Origin: Bilifractor sp002394235
GTDB lineage: Bacteria > Bacillota > Clostridia > Lachnospirales > Lachnospiraceae
Length of the DNA stretch: 64,000 nt
Direction of reading: 5' to 3'
Assembly: GCF_052118845.1 (NCBI RefSeq)
Contig: NZ_JBQKGJ010000005.1
Location: 1-64,000 of the forward strand
Shown: positions 8,867 through 17,190 of the stretch, piece after piece
Layout: each line of letters opens with the position of its first letter
Position numbering within the stretch: position 1 is the first letter of the stretch
Translations under genes and position numbers: made by a program
Notes under the pieces: generated by a model
Database searches by the model: none
What the model was told of the DNA's origin: nothing
The model's input: only the letters and a program-made list of their open reading frames with translations

Positions 8867-9133
8867 TCAGTCCTTGGATTTTCCGAAGTGGAAGAGCCCC
8901 TTTTTCTCGAAAGGTTCCGTCCGGCATCCTTTATAGTGATAACCGGTTTCCTCGATACATTCCTTCAGCAGACTGCTGTCAATTTCATCATCTGTCAGGA
9001 AGGTGGCAGTGTTCTTGATATGAGAGGCGGAAACCTTCTTTGCGCGGGGAAAAGTCTTGCGTATGACATCGCAGATATGAGCTTCACACATACCGCAGCT
9101 CATGCCTTCAATGGATGCTGTAGTCTTATACAT
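8867..9133 (-). CDS. Small heavy-metal-associated (HMA) domain protein
   Basis: An 88-residue protein with one HMA fold. The metal-binding loop GMSCGMCEAHI (Cys13 and Cys16) sits after the first strand as in copper chaperones and P-type ATPase N-terminal domains. An extra Cys-containing C-terminal tail (GYHYKGC, then Phe/Lys-rich) goes beyond the usual 70 residues. The start at 9133 was chosen because AAAGGAG lies 7 bases upstream; an in-frame ATG at 9172 has no ribosome site. The gene is divergent from nothing and lies 99 bp downstream of a DtxR-type regulator on the same strand. It has its own promoter with a palindrome at the transcription start. Its metal is not determined from sequence. 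Confidence 0.88.
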   Translation of the reverse strand: MYKTTASIEGMSCGMCEAHICDVIRKTFPRAKKVSASHIKNTATFLTDDEIDSSLLKECIEETGYHYKGCRTEPFEKKGLFHFGKSKD

Positions 9134-9158
9134 TTTGTTCTCCTTTCCATGCTTCCAT

Positions 9159-9209
9159 GCAGTTAACTGCAATTAACATATATTATAGCATTTGAACAGT
9201 TATGGTCAA
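9159..9209 (-). promoter_or_regulatory. HMA gene promoter with palindromic operator candidate
   Basis: Read on the minus strand, TTGACC (9204-9209) and TATAAT (9182-9187) are 16 bp apart. The 12-bp perfect palindrome GCAGTTAACTGC (9159-9170) starts about 11 bases downstream of the -10 box, across the likely transcription start, where a repressor would block. The half-site GCAGTTA also occurs in the palindrome at 8770-8791. Repressor identity is unknown; the adjacent DtxR-type gene is a candidate. Confidence 0.6.
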
Positions 9210-9232
9210 GCGGAAAGGAGAACGTTCTTGTC

Positions 9233-9631
9233 TCAGGATTCAGCTGCTGCCTTGTTCTGCGTCTCTTTCAGGATTTCATTGTACCTGGACATTGCCTTGA
9301 AGGTTTCCTCGCTGATGTCATGTTCGACCTTGCAGGCGTCAGTCCTTGCAATTTCGGGAGAAACGCCGATGGCGGTAAAAAAGTCGGTGAGCATCTTGTG
9401 GCGGCTGTAAATGCGGTCCGCAATCTCCATGCCGCTGTCGGTCAGAGTAATGAAGCCGGAATGATCCATGGTGATAAATCCGTTTTCACGCAGACGCTTG
9501 GTCGCGTAGCTGACGCTGGGCTTGGTTACGCCGAGATGATCGGCGATGTCAATGGAACGGATATATCCGTGCTGTTCCTTCATCATTAGCATTGCTTCAA
9601 GATAATCTTCCGCTGATTTCTGTATGGTCAT
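9233..9631 (-). CDS. DtxR/MntR family metal-dependent transcriptional repressor
   Basis: Iron- or manganese-responsive regulator of the DtxR family, 132 residues. A winged helix-turn-helix (about 24-56, with ADHLGVTKPSVSYATKRL) is followed by the metal-binding and dimerisation helix (about 73-115, with RHKMLTDFF and DACKVEHDIS). There is no SH3-like third domain, which is typical of the MntR-size members. It lies just upstream of the HMA gene on the same strand and 2 kb from feoAAB, so it is a reasonable candidate regulator of iron uptake here (inference). A modest AGGAAAG/AGG ribosome site precedes the ATG. Confidence 0.93.
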   Translation of the reverse strand: MTIQKSAEDYLEAMLMMKEQHGYIRSIDIADHLGVTKPSVSYATKRLRENGFITMDHSGFITLTDSGMEIADRIYSRHKMLTDFFTAIGVSPEIARTDACKVEHDISEETFKAMSRYNEILKETQNKAAAES

Positions 9632-10193
9632 AATTATTTACCTGCTTTCCTGTAAATCCATGATAGGAGAACGTGTCATGATTGTATATTGGTGATCGCA
9701 AAGCGTCCGCGAAAAGTAAATATCATGAGAACGTATCTGATATAAATCAATTGAACTTGTTATCCATAAGCGTTAAATACTTAAATGCTTATACGAAACA
9801 GATTATCATTATTCCTGTATTATTTCAAGACACTTTTTAATTCATGTTAGAATAATTAAACATTAGTTTGCGATAAATGTGATTTTCGAATTGCATAAAA
9901 TTAAAAGCCAAACAAGATCAATGCGTGTTGAAGGTCACACGCATATACCGGGGGTCATGCCGACCAGCAGCCGCGTTTTGACCCTGTAATACCGTGCAGG
10001 GCACACGCATGTACCGGGGGTACGTGTGCCCTGCATCGGGCGCCCACGATCCGTTAAGTGTGCTTGTTCGTAACAAATGATACGGAAGAAAACATAAATA
10101 TATGATATATTGTTTCCGCATTCAGGCAGAGGGCAGTGAGCATAGAGGGCGCGGAATGCCCGTCTGCCGGTGTTGAGAACGGAGGTAATTGCG
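9632..10193. other. 562-bp intergenic region, AT-rich then repeat-bearing
   Basis: No gene supported. Bases 9640-9920 are AT-rich and separate the divergent regulator and zinc-ribbon genes, so promoters for both are expected. At 9937-10035 a short direct repeat (CACACGCAT, then TACCGGGGGT) occurs twice. The second copy forms a hairpin, TGCAGGGCACACG (9995-10007) with CGTGTGCCCTGCA (10023-10035). This 13-bp perfect stem could be a terminator remnant or protein site. Confidence 0.6.
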
Positions 10194-10463
10194 ATGGCAG
10201 TAATGATGGGATGTCAGGGAAGAGATAAGACTCCGACAATCACGGAGAAAAAATGTCCGAGGTGCGGACATCTGATTGAGATGTTCTCCACAGATACAGA
10301 AGTAAAGTGTGAGAACTGCGGGTTTGTCGTGTATAATGATGCGCTGAGCTGTGTGCAGTGGTGTGCGTACGCAAAGCAGTGCGTCGGCGAGGAAGCTTAT
10401 GAGCAGCTGATGGCCGTCGCGAAGAAGCAGAAGGAGAGAAGAGAGGCGGAGGCAAATAAATGA
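10194..10463 (+). CDS. Small zinc-ribbon-like Cys-rich protein
   Basis: An 89-residue protein with two CxxC pairs, KCPRCGH (about 20-26) and KCENCGF (about 39-45), forming a rubredoxin/zinc-ribbon knuckle. A second Cys cluster, LSCVQWCAYAKQC (about 53-65), and a Lys/Glu-rich tail follow. I do not know a characterised homologue. Its stop overlaps the start of the downstream ferredoxin gene (ATGA), so the pair is translationally coupled and probably works together in metal or electron handling. GGAGG lies 8 bases before the ATG at 10194; an earlier TTG/ATG extension lacks one. Confidence 0.85.
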   Translation: MAVMMGCQGRDKTPTITEKKCPRCGHLIEMFSTDTEVKCENCGFVVYNDALSCVQWCAYAKQCVGEEAYEQLMAVAKKQKERREAEANK

Positions 10464-11221
10464 TCCGGAAAATTGTACATATAGATGAAGAAAAATGTAA
10501 CGGCTGCGGTCTCTGTGCGAAAGCGTGTCATGAAGGCGCAATTGAGATGGTGAACGGAAAAGCACACCTGATCAGTGACAGCTACTGCGATGGGTTCGGG
10601 GACTGTCTCCCGGAATGTCCGGCGGGGGCGATCACGATCACTGAGAGAGAAGCAGAAGAGTATGACAGAGAAGCAGTCAAGGAGAGAATGAAAATGAGAC
10701 AGGAAGAAACAGAGTTCCACGGATGTCCTGGAAGCAGGCTTCGGATGATCAACCGGGATAACGTGTCTGACGAGGGAGAAGAAGGAGGAAAAACACGTCC
10801 TTCCGAAGCTTTCGGAAATGAGGCAGGCGACAGCCGCCGCGCGGCTGAACCAGTCAGCTGCCTGACGACATGGCCAGTTCAGCTTCGGCTGGTTCCCGTA
10901 GTCGCTCCGTTTTTCAGCGGAGCAAAGCTTCTGATTGCGGCAGACTGCACGGCTTATGCCTACGCGCGTTTTCATGAGGATTTTATCAGAAATCATGTCG
11001 TTCTCGTAGGCTGTCCGAAGCTTGACCCGTTGGACTACACAGACAAGCTTCAGGCAATTATCGAGCGGAATGACATCAAGAGTGTCACTATCGTGCGGAT
11101 GGAAGTCCCGTGCTGCGGAGGACTGCAGTATGCGGCGGAGAACGCATTGAAAAACAGCGGAAAATTCCTTCCGTGGAACGTTGTGACCATCGGTATCGAC
11201 GGAAGAATCGTCGAAGATTAA
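10460..11221 (+). CDS. 4Fe-4S dicluster ferredoxin-type protein
   Basis: A 253-residue protein with a bacterial-ferredoxin N-terminus: CNGCGLCAKAC (about residues 12-22) and a second motif whose Cys spacing is unusual (C-x5-C-x3-CP, about 42-53). A Lys/Glu-rich linker follows. The C-terminal domain (about 140-253) contains conserved-looking ADCTAYAY, VLVGCPKLD and VPCCGGLQYA, i.e. more Cys residues that could bind a cluster or metal. Proteins of this layout are common in clostridia and annotated only as ferredoxins. The gene starts inside the stop of the zinc-ribbon gene (4-bp overlap), which supports one functional unit. The linker (about 75-130) looks low-complexity. Confidence 0.85.
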   Translation: MIRKIVHIDEEKCNGCGLCAKACHEGAIEMVNGKAHLISDSYCDGFGDCLPECPAGAITITEREAEEYDREAVKERMKMRQEETEFHGCPGSRLRMINRDNVSDEGEEGGKTRPSEAFGNEAGDSRRAAEPVSCLTTWPVQLRLVPVVAPFFSGAKLLIAADCTAYAYARFHEDFIRNHVVLVGCPKLDPLDYTDKLQAIIERNDIKSVTIVRMEVPCCGGLQYAAENALKNSGKFLPWNVVTIGIDGRIVED

Positions 11222-11250
11222 TAGTTTTTGCCGGAACTGATCCTGTTGAG

Positions 11251-11290
11251 ATCCCCGCACAGATGCAGTGTTCTTCATCTGTGCGGGGAT
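11251..11290 (+). terminator. Terminator after ferredoxin-type gene
   Basis: A perfect 15-bp stem (11251-11265 with 11276-11290) with a 10-base loop, only moderately T-rich afterwards. The right arm is present again in the duplicated segment at 11347-11393. Confidence 0.7.
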
Positions 11291-11393
11291 TCTGGCTTTC
11301 TGCGCCTGCGTAAGGGGGTGCGGCTTTCTTGTGTCTGCGCGGGGATCTTCATCTGTGCGGGGATTCTGGCTTTCTGCGCCTGCGTAAGGAGGT
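11273..11393. repeat. 47-bp direct duplication including a terminator arm
   Basis: 11273-11319 and 11347-11393 are identical but for one base, offset 74 bp. Each copy starts in the right arm of the preceding terminator. Confidence 0.9.
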
Positions 11394-11425
11394 ACGTTTT
11401 TTGCAGCTGCTCCGGGATTTTGCCC

Positions 11426-11501
11426 TTGACATTACCATGAAAAACAATTAGACTGTTCTTGCTGAGATGATATATATCTAACAACAGTAAGACTGTTCTA
11501 C
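11426..11501 (+). promoter_or_regulatory. feo promoter with repeated operator-like sites
   Basis: TTGACA (11426-11431) and TAGACT (11449-11454) are 17 bp apart. The 10-mer AGACTGTTCT overlaps the -10 box (11450-11459) and recurs 40 bp downstream (11490-11499), where it sits in the imperfect palindrome GTAAGACTGTTCTAC. An iron-dependent repressor of the DtxR type is the natural candidate, but the binding protein is inferred. Confidence 0.65.
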
Positions 11502-11608
11502 CTTATGCGCAGATACAGCCGTGAAGGACCTGCCCGTATGTGGCATATGCACCAGCAGGCCCGATGTCAGCAATGACAGCAAAATGAGTAGCGGAAGGAG
11601 GAACTGAT

Positions 11609-11830
11609 ATGCTTCCATTAACATTTGCATCAGAGGGAGACTGGGTTATTGTCAGAAAGGTCAGTGGTGCCGCCGAAACAAAGAAACACCTGGAGGATCT
11701 GGGGTTTGTGGTCGGCGCTGAGATTCAGGTCATTTCTTCGCACGGCGGGAATCTGATCATCAAGATCAAGGATTCCTCGCTTGCACTCGTCAAGGAAATG
11801 GCTTCGCGGATCATGGTTTCCGCGGCATGA
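11609..11830 (+). CDS. feoA: FeoA family protein (first copy)
   Basis: A 73-residue SH3-like FeoA domain, a cytosolic accessory of the FeoB ferrous-iron transporter. The fold signature is visible: GDWVIVRKVSG at the start, HLEDLGFVVGAEIQVISSHGGNLIIKI in the middle, and LALVKEMASRIMV at the end. A second feoA follows 46 bp later and feoB after that, so this is the first gene of the feo unit. GGAGGAA lies 7 bases before the ATG. Confidence 0.93.
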   Translation: MLPLTFASEGDWVIVRKVSGAAETKKHLEDLGFVVGAEIQVISSHGGNLIIKIKDSSLALVKEMASRIMVSAA

Positions 11831-11876
11831 GCGACAAGTCGGGAAGGAAGAACAGAAATACTATCAGGAGGAACAG

Positions 11877-12098
11877 ATGAAGACACTGAGAGACATTGGA
11901 GTCGGTGAGACTTCAACCGTGGTGAAGATACACGGCGAGGGAAAAACAAAGAGAAGAATCATGGACATGGGGATTACCAAGGGAACCGAGATTTACGTCC
12001 GGAAGGTGGCACCCCTCGGAGATCCGGTAGAGATCACTGTGAGAGGATATGAACTTTCTCTTCGAAAGGCAGACGCAGATATTCTTGAGATGGCATGA
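11877..12098 (+). CDS. feoA: FeoA family protein (second copy)
   Basis: Second 73-residue FeoA domain: TLRDIGVGETSTVVKI, RRIMDMGITKGTEIYVRKVAPLGDPVEITVRGYELSLRK, ending in ADADILEMA. This version is closer to the classical FeoA sequence (PLGDPVEI motif) than the first copy, so the two are ancient paralogues rather than a recent duplication. The start at 11877 has AGGAGGAA 5 bases upstream. Paired feoA genes before feoB are a known clostridial arrangement. Confidence 0.94.
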   Translation: MKTLRDIGVGETSTVVKIHGEGKTKRRIMDMGITKGTEIYVRKVAPLGDPVEITVRGYELSLRKADADILEMA

Positions 12099-12136
12099 TT
12101 GCCGTCCGGGAGAATGCGTTTTTTTATGGACATAAA

Positions 12137-12152
12137 GTTAGTCCAGACTTAC
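12137..12152 (+). promoter_or_regulatory. Palindromic operator candidate upstream of feoB
   Basis: GTTAGTCCAGACTTAC is an imperfect palindrome (12 of 16 positions symmetric) that resembles the AGAC/GTCT-bearing sites upstream of feoA. It lies in the 180-bp gap between the second feoA and feoB, suggesting feoB may have a separate regulated start. Inference only. Confidence 0.4.
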
Positions 12153-12278
12153 ATTTGTTAAAAGAGACTCTTTCACGGGTGACGGATCACAGTATACGTG
12201 ATGGGTCACGAATACAAATGCAGCAGGTAAAACATAGAGCAACACATTAAATATAAAACGAGTAACAGGAGGAAGGAC

Positions 12279-14423
12279 ATGGCAATCAAGATTGCGCTTG
12301 CAGGCAATCCGAACTGCGGAAAAACAACGCTGTTCAATGATCTGACCGGAAGCACGCAGTATGTGGGTAACTGGCCGGGAGTAACCGTTGAGAAGAAGGA
12401 AGGAAAGCTGAGAGGAAACCGGGATGTTATCATTCAGGACCTTCCGGGTATTTATTCGCTCTCTCCGTATTCGCTTGAGGAAGTGGTATCCAGGAATTAC
12501 TTGGTTGAAGAAAAGCCGGATGCGATTCTGAACATTATCGATGCTACCAATATTGAGCGAAATCTGTATCTGACAACACAGCTTCTGGAGATCGGCATTC
12601 CGTCTGTAATCGCTCTGAATATGATGGATCTTGTCAGAAAAAACGGCGACAAGATCAACATGAAAAAGCTTTCGGCGGAGCTTGGCTGTGACGTCGTGGA
12701 AATGAGTGCCCTTAAGGGCGAGGGAAGCAGGGAGGCAGCGGAAAAATGTCTTGAAGTTGTCCGATCCGGAAAAAGAGCGGTTATCCCTCAGATCTACACC
12801 GGTAAGGTACAGGAGGCGCTGGAGTCCATCAAGGCACTGATCCGCGGTACGGTTGATGATACAAACCTCGAGTGGTATGCGGTAAAGCTTTTTGAGAGAG
12901 ATGAGAAGGCTATCGAGAAGATCAGCCTGAGCAATTCCGTGAAGGACGAAATTGAGAAGATCGTCTCAAAAACAGAGGCGGACGAGGATGACGATGCGGA
13001 ATCCATCATCACCAACGCCAGATACACCTATATCCAGAATGTCATATCCAAGTCTGTTGTTAAGGGAAGACAAAAGGGCGCGCTGACCATTTCCGACAAA
13101 ATTGACCGCATTGTAACAAACCGCTGGGCGGCCATTCCGATTTTCATCGGAATCATGTGGCTGGTATACGATATCGCAGTAGGATCGCATGTCTGGTCTA
13201 TTGGTACCGTTATGACGGACTGGACCAACGATGTACTTTTCGGAACCTGGATCAACAACGGCGTTACCGCTGCTCTGACTTCAGCAAATTGCGCGCCATG
13301 GCTCCAGGGACTGATCGTTGACGGTATCATAGGAGGTGTCGGAACGGTTCTCGGATTTGTTCCGCAGATGGCGGTTCTGTTCCTGTTTGTTTCGATTCTG
13401 GAGGACTCCGGATATATGGCTCGTGTTGCTTTTATCATGGACCGTATTTTCCGCAGATTCGGACTTTCCGGAAAATCCTTCATTCCGATGCTTGTCGGAA
13501 CCGGTTGCGGCGTACCCGCAATCATGGCCTCCAGAACCATCGAGAATGAGAAAGACAGACGGATGACGATCATGCTCGCAACCTTCCTTCCGTGCGGCGC
13601 GAAGATGGAAATCGTAGCGATCATGTCCTCAACTTTCTTCCCGGGTAATTCCCTGATTCCGACTTCCATGTATTTCCTCGGAATCGCAATTGTTGTAATT
13701 TCCGGTATCTGCCTGAAGAAGGTCGGCTATTTTGCAGGAGATCCGGCACCCTTCGTCATGGAGCTTCCTGCATATCATGTTCCGTCCATCAAAGGTGTTC
13801 TGATCCATGTGTGGGAGAGAGTAAAAGCATACATGATCAAGGCCGGAACGATTATCTTCATCGCCTGCGCGGCACTGTGGTTCCTGATGAACTTCAACGG
13901 ATCCGGTTACACTGCGGACGTTGAGCAGTCCTTCCTGAAATATATCGGTGAGGGAATTGCTGTGATCTTCCGTCCGCTCGGTTTTGGCAACTGGAGAGCC
14001 GCTGTCGCATCTGTGTCCGCAGAGCTGGCAAAGGAGCAGGCTCCGGCAACACTGGCGCTTTTGGCACATGCGGCAAGCGACGGCGAGGTGGATGTGCAGA
14101 ACGCGATCTTCTCGATGTTCAACGGAAACAAGCTTGCCGGACTTTCCTTCATGCTGTTCAATATCTTTGATGCTCCTTGCCTTGTGGCAATCGCAACAGC
14201 GTTCCGTGAGCAGGGCACAAGAAAATGGGGCTGGATCACCTTCGGCTTCCAGATGGCTGTCGGCTACTGCTTCTCCCTGATTGTCTATAACATCGGACTG
14301 CTGGTGACGGGCGGCGTATTTACGGCCGCGACTGTGGCAGCGATCCTGATCGTAGCGTTCGTAATCTGGGCGCTGTTCCGCAGACCGTCAAGGAAATATA
14401 CCGGAGAACGGGCAATGGCATAA
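12279..14423 (+). CDS. feoB: Ferrous iron transport protein B
   Basis: Inner-membrane Fe2+ transporter with an N-terminal GTPase. The 714-residue protein has G1 GNPNCGKTT (about 9-17), the switch segment YVGNWPGVTVEKKEG, G3 DLPGIYSL and G4 NMMD. A helical spacer rich in charged residues (about 170-270) and the transmembrane part from about 290 follow. The latter has the two family Gate motifs, with GTGCGVPAIMASRTI and ATFLPCGAKM carrying the conserved Cys residues. Length is typical. AGGAGGAAGG precedes the ATG. It works with the two upstream FeoA proteins and probably with the small Cys-rich membrane protein downstream. Confidence 0.97.
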   Translation: MAIKIALAGNPNCGKTTLFNDLTGSTQYVGNWPGVTVEKKEGKLRGNRDVIIQDLPGIYSLSPYSLEEVVSRNYLVEEKPDAILNIIDATNIERNLYLTTQLLEIGIPSVIALNMMDLVRKNGDKINMKKLSAELGCDVVEMSALKGEGSREAAEKCLEVVRSGKRAVIPQIYTGKVQEALESIKALIRGTVDDTNLEWYAVKLFERDEKAIEKISLSNSVKDEIEKIVSKTEADEDDDAESIITNARYTYIQNVISKSVVKGRQKGALTISDKIDRIVTNRWAAIPIFIGIMWLVYDIAVGSHVWSIGTVMTDWTNDVLFGTWINNGVTAALTSANCAPWLQGLIVDGIIGGVGTVLGFVPQMAVLFLFVSILEDSGYMARVAFIMDRIFRRFGLSGKSFIPMLVGTGCGVPAIMASRTIENEKDRRMTIMLATFLPCGAKMEIVAIMSSTFFPGNSLIPTSMYFLGIAIVVISGICLKKVGYFAGDPAPFVMELPAYHVPSIKGVLIHVWERVKAYMIKAGTIIFIACAALWFLMNFNGSGYTADVEQSFLKYIGEGIAVIFRPLGFGNWRAAVASVSAELAKEQAPATLALLAHAASDGEVDVQNAIFSMFNGNKLAGLSFMLFNIFDAPCLVAIATAFREQGTRKWGWITFGFQMAVGYCFSLIVYNIGLLVTGGVFTAATVAAILIVAFVIWALFRRPSRKYTGERAMA

Positions 14424-14564
14424 CACGCAGATTGCTAAATGATTAATATGTGAAAAAAGTTCCGCAGCGCTGCTGTCAGCTTGAAACGGGGCGGGAAAGT
14501 GCCAGAATCTGGTATCTGCCTGCCGGAAGAGGATGACAGAGGGTCTGCGGAATATTTGTCTGTT

Positions 14565-14620
14565 GAAGTGCTGAAAATTTAGTGTTTGATATGAAGTGTT
14601 GTAAATTTAGAGTTTGATAT
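14565..14620. repeat. 28-bp tandem duplication abutting a promoter
   Basis: Two adjacent 28-bp units (14565-14592, 14593-14620), 24 of 28 identical, both containing ATTTAG and GTTTGATAT. They end exactly at the -35 box of the next promoter, so they could hold activator or repressor sites. Confidence 0.8.
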
Positions 14621-14648
14621 TGACAATAATGGTTAAAGGTATTAAACT
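14620..14648 (+). promoter_or_regulatory. Promoter of FeoB-associated gene
   Basis: TTGACA (14620-14625) and TAAACT (14643-14648) with a 17-bp spacer, placing the start about 20 bases before the ribosome site. AAACTCT around the -10 is the inverse of AGAGTTT in the upstream repeat. Confidence 0.6.
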
Positions 14649-14672
14649 CTGAAATGAACAGGAGGTGTGACC

Positions 14673-14945
14673 ATGGCAGGAACAATTCTTATACTTGCAC
14701 TTGTTGTCGCTGCAGTTGTTTTTGCGCTCAGATATACATTGAAGCATCCGGATTCCTGTGAGGGATGCGGCAGCAGCTGCTCCTGCGGAGGAAGCTGCAG
14801 CATAAAGACTTCCGGTGGACGAAAGCACGGAAGAAAGAACCGCGAAGGAGATCATGCCGCGAACTATATGGAAGACAGGAGTTTTCGAGACCAGGCTCTG
14901 GAGAACATCTGGAACGAGACAAGGACCGACGTCCGGAAGTGCTGA
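14673..14945 (+). CDS. FeoB-associated Cys-rich membrane protein
   Basis: A 90-residue protein: one N-terminal transmembrane helix (about 3-22), then the Cys cluster CEGCGSSCSCGGSC (about 32-45), then a basic and charged tail. This matches the small FeoB-associated Cys-rich membrane proteins encoded after clostridial feoB genes, which are thought to help iron delivery. The tail is longer than in the members I recall (usually 50-60 residues). ATG 14673 has AGGAGGTG at ideal distance; a GTG two codons earlier is possible. Confidence 0.88.
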   Translation: MAGTILILALVVAAVVFALRYTLKHPDSCEGCGSSCSCGGSCSIKTSGGRKHGRKNREGDHAANYMEDRSFRDQALENIWNETRTDVRKC

Positions 14946-15091
14946 GATCAGAGCTTAGTTCAGAAGGGCAGCGAACATGGATACCGCTGCTGCCGGGCAG
15001 TACTGGCCGCAGATAGCGCCGAAGCGGATCATCAGTTAAACAGTCGTGAGGTAAAAAAGATAAAAACTGCCCGCTTGAGGACGGTTTAATT

Positions 15092-15134
15092 CGAAAAAGA
15101 GAGTGCCACTAAACAAGTGACACTCTCTTTTTCG
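15092..15134. terminator. Bidirectional terminator between the feo block and asnB
   Basis: CGAAAAAGAGAGTG (15092-15105) pairs with CACTCTCTTTTTCG (15121-15134), extended by an inner 4-bp stem. A-tract on the left and T-tract on the right allow use by both convergent genes. Confidence 0.9.
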
Positions 15135-15164
15135 ATTTTTGCCTGGAGAAGTCCGGCTGCAGTC

Positions 15165-17087
15165 TTACGCGCCGATGTTATTCATCGTCGCGTTTCTGTT
15201 GTTCTTGCGGATCCGCTCATATTCCAGCTCATCCTCGATGGAGACGCTGCATTCACCATCAACGAAGTACTCTTTGTACCAGAGCAGGAACATGTATACC
15301 ACCCAGATGTGGCGTGCGTAATCCTCTTTGCCCTCCTTATGGGCGTCCAGAATCCTGACGAGTTCGTCAGTGTGGAAGAATTTCTCAGCAATATCGCTCG
15401 TAAATTCTTTCTTTACAATATTGTAGTACTTGTCCTGACGCAGCCATACACGGATCGGAACCGGGAAGCCAAGCTTCTTTTTCTTCGCCTGCGCATCTGA
15501 CAGGTAGCGGTGAGCTGCCTCGCGGAAGCAGACTTTTGTGTTGTCGTCGGTGACCTTCTCGGAGAGCGGGATGTTCTTCGCGAGATTAAAGACCTCTCTG
15601 TCGAGGAAGGGAACGCGGCTCTCGATGGAATGAGCCATGCTCATTTTGTCCGCCTTCAGCAGGATATCGCCGATCAGCCAGAAATTAAGGTCGATATACT
15701 GCATCTTCTCGGTGTCCTTGAGGTTTTTCACCTTGTCGTAGAAAGGCTTTGTGAGAGTGTACGGCGCAGAACCGGCACTCGGGTATTTCAGAACCTTGTT
15801 TCTCAGCTTCATATCGTAGACGTTGGCATTTCCGATGAATCGCTCCTCGACATCCTTGGAACCGCGGATGACGAAGCTCTTTCCCTTCGGGTGACCGGGG
15901 ATTTTTTCCGCTACGGCGGCAATTCCACGGCGCAGTGCCTTCGGGAGCTTCTGGTAGCCGGCAAGAGACATGGGCTCATGGTAAATTGTGTATCCGCCGA
16001 ACAGCTCATCGGATCCCTCTCCGGAGAGGATTACCTTGACATCCTTCGCAGCCTCGCGGTCCACAAAATAGAGGGCGGAGGCAGAGGCGTCCGCCAGGGG
16101 CTCGTCCATGAAGTACTGAATTCTGGGAAGCTCTTTCCAGTATTCCTCTGTGGAGATCACCTTGCTGTGGTTTTCGATCCCGAGCGTTTTTGAGAGCTCC
16201 TGCGCATAGGGGATCTCGTTGTATTTCTCGTAATCAAATCCAACCGTGTAGGTGCGTGAGCCGTGGAAATGACAGGCCACATAGCTGGAATCTACGCCGC
16301 TCGAGAGAAGAGAGGCTACTTCCACGTCGCTGACCATATGATAGCGGATCGAATCCTGCATGGTCTCGTCGATCTGATCGACCAGCTTCGCGTGGTCGAC
16401 GGGATCCTTCGAGGGAGTCAGCATCGGATCAAAGTAGCGGGTGATCGTTTTGCTGCCGTTTTTCCAGATCATGTAATGTCCCGGCATCAGCTTGAAGACA
16501 CCCTTGAAGAAGGTTTCCGGGAGGACGGAGTATTCGAAGGAGAGATACTGCTCCAGAGCCTTGAGATTAACTTCCTTCTGATAGAGCGGGTATTCCAGTA
16601 TACTCTTGATCTCAGATGCGTAGATGATGTTTCCGTTAATTTCTGTATAATAAAGAGGTTTAATGCCAAACATATCTCTGGCGGCGAACATTTCCTTCTT
16701 CTTAGTGTCCCACAGAACGAAAGCAAACATGCCTCTGAGGCGGTCGAGCATCGAGGTGCCCCACTGTTCATAGCCGTGGAGGAGAACCTCTGTGTCGGAG
16801 CTGCTGGTAAAGATGTGACCGCTCGCCTGCAGTTCCTTCTTCAGCTCCTTGTAATTGTAGATTTCGCCGTTAAAGGTACATACGAGGGTGCGGTCTTCGT
16901 TGTACATAGGCTGGGTTCCGGCATCTGTCAGATCAATGATGGAGAGACGTCGGTGTCCCATGGCGATATCCGGGCCGATATACTGGCCTCCGCCGTCCGG
17001 GCCCCGGTGTATCATCCGGTTCATCATATTTGTCAGAATTGGTTTCTGCTCTACATCAGTTCCGGTAAATCCGCAGATTCCACACAT
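15165..17087 (-). CDS. asnB: Asparagine synthase (glutamine-hydrolysing)
   Basis: Makes asparagine from aspartate, glutamine and ATP. The 640-residue protein begins MCGICGFTG, giving the N-terminal Cys nucleophile of the class-II glutaminase domain, with RMIHRGPDGGG, NGEIYNYKEL and SSDTEVLLHGYE following. The synthetase domain has LLSSGVDSSYVA as the ATP-binding loop (Ser replaces the first Gly of the usual SGGxDSS) and LSGEGSDELFGGY. Length is typical of the Bacillus-type enzymes. It is transcribed alone toward the feo block and shares a two-way terminator with it. AAAGGAA lies upstream of the ATG. Confidence 0.96.
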   Translation of the reverse strand: MCGICGFTGTDVEQKPILTNMMNRMIHRGPDGGGQYIGPDIAMGHRRLSIIDLTDAGTQPMYNEDRTLVCTFNGEIYNYKELKKELQASGHIFTSSSDTEVLLHGYEQWGTSMLDRLRGMFAFVLWDTKKKEMFAARDMFGIKPLYYTEINGNIIYASEIKSILEYPLYQKEVNLKALEQYLSFEYSVLPETFFKGVFKLMPGHYMIWKNGSKTITRYFDPMLTPSKDPVDHAKLVDQIDETMQDSIRYHMVSDVEVASLLSSGVDSSYVACHFHGSRTYTVGFDYEKYNEIPYAQELSKTLGIENHSKVISTEEYWKELPRIQYFMDEPLADASASALYFVDREAAKDVKVILSGEGSDELFGGYTIYHEPMSLAGYQKLPKALRRGIAAVAEKIPGHPKGKSFVIRGSKDVEERFIGNANVYDMKLRNKVLKYPSAGSAPYTLTKPFYDKVKNLKDTEKMQYIDLNFWLIGDILLKADKMSMAHSIESRVPFLDREVFNLAKNIPLSEKVTDDNTKVCFREAAHRYLSDAQAKKKKLGFPVPIRVWLRQDKYYNIVKKEFTSDIAEKFFHTDELVRILDAHKEGKEDYARHIWVVYMFLLWYKEYFVDGECSVSIEDELEYERIRKNNRNATMNNIGA

Positions 17088-17190
17088 ATATTTATTCCTT
17101 TCTTTTATCTCTTATAGCAGACCTTCACCACGGAGACGTGCCGCGCGGGTGTCCCCGGGAACCAATCTATTATAAGACAGCTTAAGAACA

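Noticed and set aside
16263..17117. 284-codon plus-strand frame within asnB
   Set aside because: Antisense shadow of asnB with no ribosome site or recognised domain.
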